Positions 44,004 to 52,646 of a stretch of DNA of 64,000 bases are shown piece by piece. This DNA is from Leptolyngbya sp. PCC 7375 (GTDB lineage Bacteria > Cyanobacteriota > Cyanobacteriia > Phormidesmidales > Phormidesmidaceae): positions 3,396,486-3,460,485 of the forward strand of contig NZ_JH993797.1 in assembly GCF_000316115.1 (NCBI RefSeq), written 5' to 3'. Each line of letters starts with the position of its first letter. Within the stretch, counting starts at the first letter, position 1. Both the position numbers and the translations under genes were made by a program. The notes beneath the pieces were generated by a model that made no database searches, had not been told where the DNA came from, and was given only the letters and a program-made list of their open reading frames with translations.

Positions 44004-44153
44004 TCACTTCTGACGTACCTTGACGTTCTTCACTCGACCATCGGGATAAACCAAAGACATCGTATTATCTTGATTGGGCTCAGAAGAAGACTGGCTCTGG
44101 CCGTGATTTTGATCGTTATTTGCCAATCCTAAAAGGCTCTTTTTAGAATCCAT
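44004..44153 (-). CDS. Possible 49-aa small protein
   Basis: Starting at ATG 44153 the product is polar, with DSKKSLLGLANNDQ and a C-terminal SLVYPDGRVKNVKVRQK, which resembles a conserved short motif. A longer frame to 44303 is open, but its upstream part looks non-coding. No family or strong ribosome binding site was seen, so this is tentative. Confidence 0.4.
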   Translation of the reverse strand: MDSKKSLLGLANNDQNHGQSQSSSEPNQDNTMSLVYPDGRVKNVKVRQK

Positions 44154-44560
44154 ACTGCTTATCTCAGGGACGTATATAGTTAATTGTTTATCAGAGTGAA
44201 CAGGTATCATCAGGGTGAAACTATGGATTTTGAATGTCTGAATTTGGAAAATACTATAAAGACTCTGAATCCCTGTAATAGCAGGTTTTAAGCAAGCATC
44301 CATAGCACTTACTGTCGCCGTAACGGCTAAAGATAAAGCTCAGAAAGACAAGTTTTTTAAGCTAGATAAAAGTTTTGTTGTCTTGAACTTATAACAGCTT
44401 CAAAAAACATGACAAGCATCAGCCAGAGAGCTGGTTGGTTTACGCAACTTGGCATAGCACTCACTTGCTATCCAGTTTGAAAAATCTCCCATGGGTCGGT
44501 GGATATCACGTACAATCACACTGTTTGATCTAGCGCAGTAAATCGAGAGAGGACAGAACC
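44154..44560. other. Non-coding gap upstream of the phosphatase gene
   Basis: About 400 bp, AT-rich, with no gene that I can support. It probably carries the promoter of the histidine-phosphatase gene. Confidence 0.35.
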
Positions 44561-45910
44561 TTGAAAACGCGAGTGATTGTGGTTCGGCACGGTGAAAGTA
44601 CATTTAACGTGAAGCGTATTGTTCAAGGGCACCATGATGAGTCGCTCCTCACAGAAACAGGCGAAGCTCAAGCACGAGAGGTAGGCATATTTCTAAAGGG
44701 TATTGCCATCGATACTGTCTACTGTAGTCCCTTGAAGCGGGCAGCTCGCACAGCTGCATTAATCACAGACACACTAAATCAAGGTCATACACCGCAAGTC
44801 ACGGATCTACTTAAAGAAATAAGCCTCCCCCTATGGGAAGCAATATCTTTTACAGATATTGAAGCCAAGTATCCCGAAGAATATCAGGCGTGGCGACATC
44901 AGCCGAATGACTTCAAGATGGCCGTACCTCAAGCAAATGGCACTGTCAAAGATTTTTATCCCGTTCGGGCGATATGGCAGCAGGCAGCAGAATTTTGGCA
45001 AGGATTACTGGATAATCACCGGGGACAAACTGTTTTAGTCGTGGCCCACAGTGCTATCAATCGTGCTTTAGTTGGTACAGCTATTGGTCTTGGCCCTGAA
45101 GCGCTGAACCGTATGTATCAGGCCAACTGTGGCATTAGCGTTCTCAATTTTCCAGGCGTTTGGGGAGAGCGTGCTCAGCTAGAATCCATGAACTCTACGA
45201 GCCATACAGGAGCCCCCATACCGACATTACGTCGAGGATTTAAGGGACCGCGACTACTGCTGGTCCGCCATGGTGAAACTGAATGGAATCGAGAATCACG
45301 CTTCCAGGGGCAGATTGATATTCCACTGAACGACAACGGTCGTGCCCAGGCCGATCAAGCCAGGGAGTTTCTAGCAGATGTTTCCATTGATGGGGCTATT
45401 TCTAGCTCCATGATGCGCCCAAAGGAAACCGCTGAAATTATTTTACAAAAGCACCCTGATGTATCCTTGGCAGTCACTGAGGGGCTGTGGGAAATCAGCC
45501 ATGGTCAGTGGGAAGGAAAATTTGAACATGAGATTGAAGCAGGATTTCCAGGCATGTTAGAAGCATGGCAGACTAAGCCTGAAACAGTTCAAATGCCTGA
45601 TGGTGAAAACTTGCAAGATGTGTGGGATCGAGCAGTTAAAGCCTGGAATGAAATTGTTGCCCAGTATAGTCAACAGGAAACTCCTCAAACTGTATTAGTC
45701 GTCGCTCACGATGCCATCAATAAGGCTATTCTCTGCTATGTCACTGGCCTCGGGCCCGAGACATTTTGGCAGTTTAAGCAGGGTAATGGGGCCGTTAGCG
45801 TCATTGATTATCCGGATGGTGTGGGTAGTAAGCCAATGCTCAGTGCTGCTAATATCACAGTCCACCTTTCAGGGAGCATATTTGATACGACAGCAGCGGG
45901 AGCGCTGTAA
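44561..45910 (+). CDS. Two-domain histidine phosphatase (phosphoglycerate-mutase-like)
   Basis: 449 aa from TTG at 44561, preceded by GAGAGAGGACAG. Two tandem histidine-phosphatase domains are present, each with its RHG motif: VIVVRHGESTFNVKRIVQG (about 5) and LLLVRHGETEWNRESRFQG (about 234). Each also has the second catalytic His (VAHSAINRALVG and VAHDAINKAILC). Cyanobacterial proteins of this type are often labelled phosphoglycerate mutase; Synechocystis Slr1124 is reported as phosphoserine phosphatase, so that activity is possible here. It is followed 28 bp later by the dihydroorotase-like gene. Confidence 0.88.
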   Translation: MKTRVIVVRHGESTFNVKRIVQGHHDESLLTETGEAQAREVGIFLKGIAIDTVYCSPLKRAARTAALITDTLNQGHTPQVTDLLKEISLPLWEAISFTDIEAKYPEEYQAWRHQPNDFKMAVPQANGTVKDFYPVRAIWQQAAEFWQGLLDNHRGQTVLVVAHSAINRALVGTAIGLGPEALNRMYQANCGISVLNFPGVWGERAQLESMNSTSHTGAPIPTLRRGFKGPRLLLVRHGETEWNRESRFQGQIDIPLNDNGRAQADQAREFLADVSIDGAISSSMMRPKETAEIILQKHPDVSLAVTEGLWEISHGQWEGKFEHEIEAGFPGMLEAWQTKPETVQMPDGENLQDVWDRAVKAWNEIVAQYSQQETPQTVLVVAHDAINKAILCYVTGLGPETFWQFKQGNGAVSVIDYPDGVGSKPMLSAANITVHLSGSIFDTTAAGAL

Positions 45911-45938
45911 CGCAAAGGTTTATCAGACCTGAGGAAAC

Positions 45939-47198
45939 ATGAATAGCTGGATACGACAGGTACGCATACTGGATCCGCTAACTCAGCGGGACCAGATCAG
46001 TGACGTGTTGATACGGGAGGGTGTCATCCAGGCAATGGGTGACTCCCTTGATGTATCTGGTGATGATGTGACGGAAATAAATGGCCAGGGCTGTATTTTG
46101 GGTCCAGGGCTGGTGGATCTGTATAGCCAGACAGGGGAACCGGGCCATGAGTCTAGGGAAACTCTAGGGCAGCTTTTGGCGGCGGCAGCCCAGGGAGGAT
46201 TTACACGCATTGGGATCTTACCCAACACCACACCAGCTGTGGACAACCTGGCTCAAGTACAGCAGCGGTTAGCTAACCAATACAACCACCAACCACAAAT
46301 TTTGCCTTGGGCAGCCATTACTCAGGGGACTCAAGGTGGACAGTTAACTGACCTAATGGAGCTAGGTGAGGTCGGAGTAGTTGGTTTTTGTGACGGTCAG
46401 CCTATCACCAACGGACTGATGATGCAGCGCTTGTTGGACTATACCCAGTCGCTGCCATTACCTATAGCCCTGTGGCCTTGCGATCGCAAACAAACCGGTA
46501 CCTGTCGTGATGGAGCCGACGCGATCCGTCTGGGGCTATCTCCCTTGCCAGCGACTGCCGAAACTATCCCGCTATCAGCCCTGTTAGAGGAGGTGGTTAC
46601 GACCCAACGCCCAGTACATTTTATGCGCATTTCCACCGCTCGCAGCGTTGAACTCATTCGTGCAAGTAAAGCCCGTGGATTGCCTATTACGGCTAGTGTA
46701 ACCTGGCTCCATTTATTGTTTAGCACTGCCGACCTAGACAGCTATGCACCTAGTTTGCGCCTTGAACCACCTCTAGGTAATCCTACAGACCAAACGGAGT
46801 TAATTAGGGGATTGGAGGATGGCACCCTGGATGCGATCGCAGTTGATCACTGTGCCTACACCTACGAAGAAAAAGCAGTTCCCTTTGGCGTCGCCCCTCC
46901 AGGAGCGGTTGGTCTACAGCTGGCTCTGCCCATTCTTTGGCAAACATTTGTCGCCACCAATCAATGGAGTGCCCTACAGCTCTGGAACTATCTCAGCCTG
47001 CAACCAGCCCAATGCTTAAATATTGAGCCCGCACAAATACAAATCAATAGTCCAGCCAACCTCGTGCTCTTTGACCCTAACCACAGCTGGACCGTTAGTA
47101 CAAAAAACTTAGGGTGTGACGTTATCAATTCCCCCTATGGTCACCAAACTATTCAAGGTAAAGCAAAGCATATCTGGCTACCCACCGTGGGCCCATAG
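45939..47198 (+). CDS. pyrC: Dihydroorotase-like protein lacking metal ligands
   Basis: 419 aa amidohydrolase-fold protein clearly of the dihydroorotase family: LGPGLVDLYSQTGEPGHE near 58, GFTRIGILPNTTPAVDN, and VDHCAYTYEEKAVPFGVAP near 303. In active enzymes the first motif reads DxHxHxRxPG; here the two histidines are Tyr and Gln and the arginine is Gly. TDHAPH reads VDHCAY, and the HxST histidine is replaced (FMRIST). It is therefore probably non-catalytic, like the PyrC' subunits that support aspartate transcarbamoylase. The stop codon lies within a 16-bp hairpin arm. Confidence 0.87.
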   Translation: MNSWIRQVRILDPLTQRDQISDVLIREGVIQAMGDSLDVSGDDVTEINGQGCILGPGLVDLYSQTGEPGHESRETLGQLLAAAAQGGFTRIGILPNTTPAVDNLAQVQQRLANQYNHQPQILPWAAITQGTQGGQLTDLMELGEVGVVGFCDGQPITNGLMMQRLLDYTQSLPLPIALWPCDRKQTGTCRDGADAIRLGLSPLPATAETIPLSALLEEVVTTQRPVHFMRISTARSVELIRASKARGLPITASVTWLHLLFSTADLDSYAPSLRLEPPLGNPTDQTELIRGLEDGTLDAIAVDHCAYTYEEKAVPFGVAPPGAVGLQLALPILWQTFVATNQWSALQLWNYLSLQPAQCLNIEPAQIQINSPANLVLFDPNHSWTVSTKNLGCDVINSPYGHQTIQGKAKHIWLPTVGP

Positions 47199-47226
47199 GG
47201 TTTTACTGGAGTAAAACCCTATGGGC
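47191..47226 (+). terminator. Perfect 16-bp hairpin overlapping the pyrC stop codon
   Basis: GCCCATAGGGTTTTAC (47191-47206) and its exact complement (47211-47226) flank TGGA. The TAG at 47196-47198 is in the left arm. No T tract follows on the plus strand, so it may act with the minus-strand lepB gene end or as an mRNA-end stabiliser. Confidence 0.6.
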
Positions 47227-47259
47227 TTGAACTCACAATTAAAAACTTAAAACTCTACC

Positions 47260-47829
47260 TTAATTTCGTTTGAGTAATCCCACTCGACCAGGCGGCCAAA
47301 ACCGCACTACAGCTTTGCCGATGATCTGATCTTCTGGCAAAAATGGACGACTCCAAGCGTGACTATCGACGCTGTTGTTACGATTATCACCAAAGACAAT
47401 ATAGCTTTCTGTAGGTACAGTTTCAGGCCCCCACTGATATGTGGGTGGAGCTTTAATATAACGCTCGTCAATGGGCTCGTCGTTGATCAATACCTGGCCA
47501 TCAGTGACTTCTACGATATCCCCTGGCAGCCCAACCACCCGTTTGATAAACGCATTGCGAGGTTGGCCCTCAGGGGTTAGTTCTGCTGGGGGCCAAAACA
47601 CGATAATATCGCCCCGCTCCGGTGAACTTAGGTGATAGCTAAGCTTTTCAACCACTAAGCGATCGTTCACCTGCAAGGTAGGCTCCATGGAGCCAGTAGG
47701 AATATAGCGAGCTTCTGCGACAAACTGACGAATTCCCAGGGCCAGCACTACGCTAAGCCCAATCGTTTGCAAACTTTCAACCCAAATATTATTAGTATTT
47801 TGATCAACCACAACAACTGGCCCCAGCAA
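47260..47829 (-). CDS. lepB: Signal peptidase I (second of a tandem pair)
   Basis: 189 aa from TTG at 47829; a GTG at 47811 would give MVDQNTNN, also reasonable. One N-terminal membrane segment (LQTIGLSVVLALGI) precedes the nucleophile Ser in IPTGSMEPTL and general-base Lys in FIKRVVGLPGD. GDNRNNSVDSHAW is box E. It cleaves signal peptides outside the thylakoid or plasma membrane. It is 41 bp downstream of a close paralogue and follows the cyanobacterial short form without a second membrane helix. Confidence 0.93.
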   Translation of the reverse strand: MLGPVVVVDQNTNNIWVESLQTIGLSVVLALGIRQFVAEARYIPTGSMEPTLQVNDRLVVEKLSYHLSSPERGDIIVFWPPAELTPEGQPRNAFIKRVVGLPGDIVEVTDGQVLINDEPIDERYIKAPPTYQWGPETVPTESYIVFGDNRNNSVDSHAWSRPFLPEDQIIGKAVVRFWPPGRVGLLKRN

Positions 47830-47870
47830 AGTAGGGGCACCCTAGCACATCTGAGGAAATCATAATCAAT

Positions 47871-48419
47871 TTAATTTAAACCACCAAGACGGGTGAGGGG
47901 CCAAAATCGGACAACGGCCTTACCAATAATCTGATCCTCAGGCACAAATGGTTCAGAAATATCCCATGCATGGCTGTCATAGCTAGCATTACGATTATCG
48001 CCAAGCACAAAGTAACTTCCATCCGGAATGGTCAGTGGTGCTTGTTCATAGGTAGGTGGCGATTGAATGTAGCTTTCATCTAATGCATCACCATTGACTA
48101 GAACAGTGCCATCGGCCACCTCTACCGTATCTCCTGGCAACCCAACAATCCGTTTAATAAACGCATCCCGTTTTTGCTCATCTGGCACAATTTCTAAGGG
48201 TGGCCAAAAAACGACAATATCGCCTCGCTGAGGTTCTTGAAACCGATAGCTAATCTTTTCAATAACTAGACGGTCATTGACCAGCAAAGTGGGCTTCATT
48301 GACTCAGACGGGATATAGCGGGCTTCTGCCACAAATTGCCGAATACCTAGAGCGAGAGCAATACTAAGTCCAATAGTTTGAAAACCTTCGATCCAGGGAT
48401 TTTGTTGTTTTTGAGACAC
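47871..48419 (-). CDS. lepB: Signal peptidase I (first of a tandem pair)
   Basis: 182 aa from GTG at 48419. Same layout as its neighbour: membrane segment FQTIGLSIALALGI, catalytic Ser in IPSESMKPTL and Lys in FIKRIVGLPGD, and box E GDNRNASYDSHAW. The residue before Ser is Glu here rather than Gly, and Lys replaces Glu after Met, so substrate handling may differ. Many shared words (RQFVAEARYIP, IIGKAVVRFWP) suggest a tandem duplication. Both presumably share one promoter upstream of 48419. Confidence 0.93.
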   Translation of the reverse strand: MSQKQQNPWIEGFQTIGLSIALALGIRQFVAEARYIPSESMKPTLLVNDRLVIEKISYRFQEPQRGDIVVFWPPLEIVPDEQKRDAFIKRIVGLPGDTVEVADGTVLVNGDALDESYIQSPPTYEQAPLTIPDGSYFVLGDNRNASYDSHAWDISEPFVPEDQIIGKAVVRFWPLTRLGGLN

Positions 48420-48691
48420 AGTTGACGACTAGAAACAGTGTAATGATGTTGACACAAGCGTAGCGTGAGATCAGGGGTAGAACGTATAAGTCCTTAAGCC
48501 TTAGGGTGAATCATTTATCCACTAATGAAGGTAAAAATGCCCCAAGTTAAAGTTCCAAACTCAAAACGCATTCGCTCCTAGTTTAGATTAACGATGACAT
48601 TGAGCCATCTATCTTTAGCAAGCTACCCCTTTGGCACACTAACCTGATGGATCATAGTAAACTTGGGACGGTAATGCCAGTGGGACGGCTT

Positions 48692-49369
48692 CTAGGCCAC
48701 AATGGGGGACTGTATTTGGTTCTGACTGGGTCTTTTTAACCAGATCCCACGTAATCCTGCGGCTTGGGCCCCCTTAATGTCATCTTTTCGACTGTCACCA
48801 ACATGCCATGCGTCCTGAGGGTTGCAGTCATGCTTTTGCAATGCCGTCTTAAAAATCAAAGCGTCAGGCTTAGCAGCCCCTGCTTCAGTGGAGATAGTAA
48901 TCGTCTGAAAATATTGCTTCAGATTTAGAGCATCGAGCACTGCATAAATACGGGAATCAAAGTTAGAAATAATACCTAAGGATATCCCCTTACGTTGCCA
49001 ACGCTTTAACGAATTCACCGTGTCTTGATACACCATCCAGGGTGCAGCCGTAGCAAAATGTTGATACAGACCTTCAAAGAAAACTTCAAAATCAGAAAAT
49101 TCCTGGAAAACGCCTGCTCGTTGGAATGTATCTTTTGCGATCGCTAACCACCACAAATACTCCTGATGGGGAATCTCAACGTCAGGGACACCAGGAAATG
49201 CCATGGCATTTGCAACAGCAAAGCTTCGATAAAATGCTTTGTCCAGTTCATGGGCTGAAGCTTGCACTCCCGCTTGCTGAGCCAGGGCCTGATATACCTC
49301 CCCCACACTACCTTTGACTCCAAAGAGGGTGCCGACGGCATCAAGAAAAATGACTTTAGGTATGGTCAT
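48692..49369 (-). CDS. HAD-superfamily hydrolase
   Basis: 225 aa. Motif I FLDAVGTLFG has the nucleophile Asp but Val in the usual second-acid position (DxD becomes DAV), as in the DREG-2/TIGR02252-like subgroup. SNFDSR is motif II, AKPDALIF motif III, and HVGDSRKDDI motif IV. A large helical cap lies between. It is likely a phosphatase or dehalogenase-like enzyme of unknown substrate. It is the downstream gene of no obvious operon. Confidence 0.83.
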   Translation of the reverse strand: MTIPKVIFLDAVGTLFGVKGSVGEVYQALAQQAGVQASAHELDKAFYRSFAVANAMAFPGVPDVEIPHQEYLWWLAIAKDTFQRAGVFQEFSDFEVFFEGLYQHFATAAPWMVYQDTVNSLKRWQRKGISLGIISNFDSRIYAVLDALNLKQYFQTITISTEAGAAKPDALIFKTALQKHDCNPQDAWHVGDSRKDDIKGAQAAGLRGIWLKRPSQNQIQSPIVA

Positions 49370-49397
49370 GGGGTAAGACGGGGCACTACAGAAAAAC

Positions 49398-49511
49398 TTT
49401 CAAGGAATTTTGAATTTTGAATGATTTGGGGGACACGCTTTGCCAAGAATCCAACACCGTCGTTGGTAGACAACTCAACCCTAAAGATTCAACAATCAAC
49501 ACCCAAAACTA
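49398..49511. repeat. Imperfect inverted repeat upstream of the HAD gene
   Basis: Left arm TCAAGGAATTTTGAATTTTG; right arm ATTCAACAATCAACACCC followed by AAAACTAAG. It shares the degenerate TTTTGAATTTTGA pattern with the copies at 30660 and 50781 and lies just after the NADH dehydrogenase stop codon. Confidence 0.5.
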
Positions 49512-49520
49512 AGACAAACC

Positions 49521-50717
49521 TTATGACGCTGACAACAATTCTCGTAAAGGTTGACTAATCCAATTCAGCCCTACTCGGAGCTGATGCTCAAACGTGGGCA
49601 TGCGATACAAATAGGTTAAACGACGAACAATGTGAGCAGCTGTACCATCGAGTTTTAGCCCTAGCCCGGTCAGTGTTGCAGTATCGCTACCAAGGGTCAT
49701 CATTTCGCCAAGATGCTGGTATCGAAACGGGAGCGGGGGTCGCCCAGTTAAGGCCGCCCAGATATTCCATGCGGTGTAATCAGCCTGTTGTAAGGCGGCC
49801 TGGGCCGTTGTCGGCACCTTATTACCATCAGCATCTTGGCCGTCTGCTAAATCACCCAAGGCAAAAATATGTCCCTGGTTAAGCAACTGTAACGTAGGCT
49901 GAATTTTGAGCTGCTGGTGTTCATTTTTATCAAAAGGCAAGCTGGCTATTAAAGGATTGACCTGATTGCCCACGGTCCAAAGCACCAAGTCTACCGGCAG
50001 AACATCAACCTGATCTTTATACTTTAAGGAAATAGTATCTACACCAATTTCAGTTACCGTCGTTTCATAATCGATCCAGATACCCTTATCGGTCAGAGCA
50101 TCTTGAGCCGCTTTCTGATTGAACTCTGGAGAATTTTGCAGAATAGCGGTACCCCGTTCGACAATGCGCAGTCGACCTCTCTCACCAAGGCGCTCCGCCA
50201 ATTTGCAGACGAGTTCGACACCACTGTAACCACCGCCTACAACCGCCACACGAATCTGATCGGCGTCAGAGGCTTCTAGTTCACGTAACCGTTCTTTGAG
50301 AGCATAGGCATCGCTGAGGGTGCGAAATGCGATCGCATATTCTTTTACCCCTGGAGCCATGTCCATGGGGGTTTCCCCCCCCAGGGCCAAGACTAGATAG
50401 TCGTAAGGCAGTACCGCATCATCCTGCAAACACACCGAATTTGCGACAGCATCAATGCCAGAAACACCACTCTGATGAAACTTAATTCCTGTTCCTGCTA
50501 AGAGTTCGGCATAGGGTGGCGCAATTTCCCAAGTCTGGAGTTCATCGGTCACCAGCTCATACAGTAAGGGAGCAAACAAGAAGCGATCGCGCTGATCAAC
50601 TAACGTGATTTCCGGCTTTATCGCTTTGTCCCATGGCAACTTACTCAGGGCCAAAGCGGTGTAGAGACCACCAAACCCTCCACCCAAAATCACAACACGT
50701 TGGTTTGATACTGCCAT
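49521..50717 (-). CDS. ndbB: Type II NAD(P)H dehydrogenase (NdbB-like)
   Basis: 398 aa. Two dinucleotide folds: FAD site VVILGGGFGGLYTAL (8-22) and NAD(P)H site VAVVGGGYSGVEL near 155. DYLVLALGGETP, LVLWTVGNQVNP and FALGDLADG are the linking motifs. Single-subunit, non-proton-pumping quinone reductase. Length and sequence look closest to the NdbB group, in which the Synechocystis enzyme reduces demethylphylloquinone; NdbA/NdbC types are alternatives. It stands alone between a HAD gene and a glycosidase gene on the same strand. Confidence 0.87.
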   Translation of the reverse strand: MAVSNQRVVILGGGFGGLYTALALSKLPWDKAIKPEITLVDQRDRFLFAPLLYELVTDELQTWEIAPPYAELLAGTGIKFHQSGVSGIDAVANSVCLQDDAVLPYDYLVLALGGETPMDMAPGVKEYAIAFRTLSDAYALKERLRELEASDADQIRVAVVGGGYSGVELVCKLAERLGERGRLRIVERGTAILQNSPEFNQKAAQDALTDKGIWIDYETTVTEIGVDTISLKYKDQVDVLPVDLVLWTVGNQVNPLIASLPFDKNEHQQLKIQPTLQLLNQGHIFALGDLADGQDADGNKVPTTAQAALQQADYTAWNIWAALTGRPPLPFRYQHLGEMMTLGSDTATLTGLGLKLDGTAAHIVRRLTYLYRMPTFEHQLRVGLNWISQPLRELLSAS

Positions 50718-50780
50718 TGAGCTATCACTAATAGTGTGGTTTATCGGTTATTAGGATAACGTGACTAGCAAAATTAGCGA

Positions 50781-50830
50781 GTTTGAGTTTTAACACCAAA
50801 TGCGAATCTATGCAAAACTCAAAACCCATT
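50781..50830. repeat. Imperfect inverted repeat between GHL10 and NDH-2 genes
   Basis: GAGTTTGAGTTTTAACACC is roughly inverted by AAAACTCAAAACCC. It follows the heptad-like pattern of the other copies. Confidence 0.4.
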
Positions 50831-50834
50831 ACCC

Positions 50835-52052
50835 TTACTCACTCAAAGCACCAGCAGGCACCTCTGCGCTATACCCTGCCCGCTGCATGGGTGTGGCAAA
50901 CAAATCTCGGAAACTAGCCTGACGGGTATCAGCAGGCTCAGGAGCATCCTCCCAAAGACTTTCGTAAAAGAAGAAAGCCATACCCATCCCAGCAGAACGA
51001 GCAGACTGGGCTTTAGCCTCAATCAAGCTAATAGGGACAGGAGAGTTACGCAGTCCAGTCAGAATACCTGCCGCTGTGGGAACAGTGCGCTGAGCTTCAC
51101 GCATAGATGAGGTATAGAGCTGTTGGCGAAAAACGCCTAAGTTGTTGCGATAGATTTGCACAATCAGCTCATCTACCACCCCCTGGCGCACCCAGGTAAG
51201 CCAATCCTGAAGCTGCCCTTTATAAGCAAAGTCGTAGGGATTTGGAGCAACTGAGAAAACAATATTGCGGCGTCGAGCTTTAAGATCTGCATTCAGCGTT
51301 TTGACAAACTCTGTTAGCTTGTCGGCGCGCCATTTCACCCAGTGGGGGTTATGGGGATCATTAGGCACATCTCTACCCGTTTCCTCTTTATATAAAGCAC
51401 GGGTATAGCTGTCATAGCCAAAATTTACCGGCAAAATAAAGTGGTCATCAAACTGAACACCATCAACGTCGTAACGACTGATCAGCTCCAACAGCATGTT
51501 AGTAATAAACTGCTGCACCTCAGGTCTAAATGGATTGAGCCAAACCATATCGCCACCCTCGCGGCTCATATCTACTCGACTCCCATCTTGTTTTTGGGTC
51601 AACCAGCTGCTATGCAACGTAGCCAGTTCGGAAGTAGCTGGAGCCATAAAGCCAAATTCAAACCAGGGGATGACTGACATCCCTTGAGCATGGGCCTCAG
51701 TTGTCAGCTCCGCCAGAATGTCGTAATCCTGGATGCCACGCCGCACAAAATGCTGAATGCCTTCCCGTCGGGCCGTACCACTATCAAAGAAGGTATAGCC
51801 GCCATTCCAAACAACGGGATAAAGAGTATTGAAATTAAACTCAGCTAGTTCATCAATTGCCCTGTGGAGCTTTGGGCGATCGATCAACACATCCGTATCG
51901 TTGGTGGTAAGCCATACACCACGAATTTCTTGGGGCACAGGCCTGACTAACGCCATTGCCGGAGTCAATAATTGTAGAGTAATAGCAGCGAGAAACGATA
52001 GTCCAAAGAGTAGAATTGACAGCGGCTTCCAGCGCCAGGTGCATGAGTCCAT
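50835..52052 (-). CDS. GHL10 family glycoside-hydrolase-like exported protein
   Basis: 405 aa. Signal peptide (SILLFGLSFLAAITLQL then LTPAMA). Catalytic-barrel motifs IRGVWLTTNDTDV, FNTLYPVVWNGGYTF, IPWFEFGFMAP, LNPFRPEVQQF, YDVDGVQFDDHF and FSVAPNPYDF match GHL10 (DUF187). The acidic residues D-D-H and E in the barrel are present. The family probably cleaves polysaccharide in the cell wall or exopolysaccharide. Probably periplasmic or lipoprotein-free surface-located. Followed by an 80-bp gap to ndbB on the same strand. Confidence 0.88.
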   Translation of the reverse strand: MDSCTWRWKPLSILLFGLSFLAAITLQLLTPAMALVRPVPQEIRGVWLTTNDTDVLIDRPKLHRAIDELAEFNFNTLYPVVWNGGYTFFDSGTARREGIQHFVRRGIQDYDILAELTTEAHAQGMSVIPWFEFGFMAPATSELATLHSSWLTQKQDGSRVDMSREGGDMVWLNPFRPEVQQFITNMLLELISRYDVDGVQFDDHFILPVNFGYDSYTRALYKEETGRDVPNDPHNPHWVKWRADKLTEFVKTLNADLKARRRNIVFSVAPNPYDFAYKGQLQDWLTWVRQGVVDELIVQIYRNNLGVFRQQLYTSSMREAQRTVPTAAGILTGLRNSPVPISLIEAKAQSARSAGMGMAFFFYESLWEDAPEPADTRQASFRDLFATPMQRAGYSAEVPAGALSE

Positions 52053-52376
52053 AATCTTTCAGGCAGCATCCAAAGAGAGGGCTTTTACTATTCCATAGGG
52101 CGGCTTGTACCCATGGATATAGCCGATATACTTTTAGTTATTCATGAACCTGCCACTTGTTTCAGAACATCCTAAAAGTCGTCAGCATGAAAATTCTACA
52201 GCTATTGCGACACTGAAATTTCAAGTTTTAGGTAAGAAGACACCTAGCTCGGGCAAAATACAATCCTAGCCATAGAAGATATCGTTCAAAGGAAAACTCA
52301 TATAATCACAAGCAGCCAGGTACAACTACGTCTCATACCAAATCCGAATTCATTAAACTCGATTAACAATGGACAA

Positions 52377-52410
52377 TCCTGTAGGGGGTACTCCCTGGTG
52401 GATGCCCTGT
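52377..52410. repeat. Dispersed 28-33 bp intergenic repeat, copy 3
   Basis: TCCTGTAGGGGGTACTCCCT followed by GGTGGATGCCCTGT, very close to copy 2 at 26019 and related to copy 1 at 22587. Confidence 0.65.
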
Positions 52411-52463
52411 GATACCGGACGCTATCAGTCAGGATTTTGTATCATAAAATCCATATCAAAAAG

Positions 52464-52504
52464 TCATAGACCACTCTCACACAAAGTGTGAGAGTGGTCT
52501 ATGA
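52464..52504. terminator. Perfect 19-bp bidirectional terminator
   Basis: Arms 52464-52482 and 52486-52504 are exact complements around AAA. The plus strand continues ATTTTCTT and the minus strand CTTTTTG. It lies 143 bp after the TPR gene stop on the minus strand. Confidence 0.8.
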
Positions 52505-52646
52505 TTTTCTTAAATTGTTGCTATTTTGCCTCAAACGGGCAGTTGTTTTTCTCTCAAATAGACCTTGTTAAAAATGGTGTATCCACTGTGATATCTATCT
52601 CTTTGAGATTGATCGAGGTGTTTGAGAGAAAACCTGACTACCCATA

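Larger units (their letters stand above)
52053..52646. other. Non-coding gap between GHL10 and TPR genes
   Basis: 594 bp with no gene. It holds dispersed-repeat copy 3 (52377-52410) and the bidirectional terminator at 52464-52504. Confidence 0.5.
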
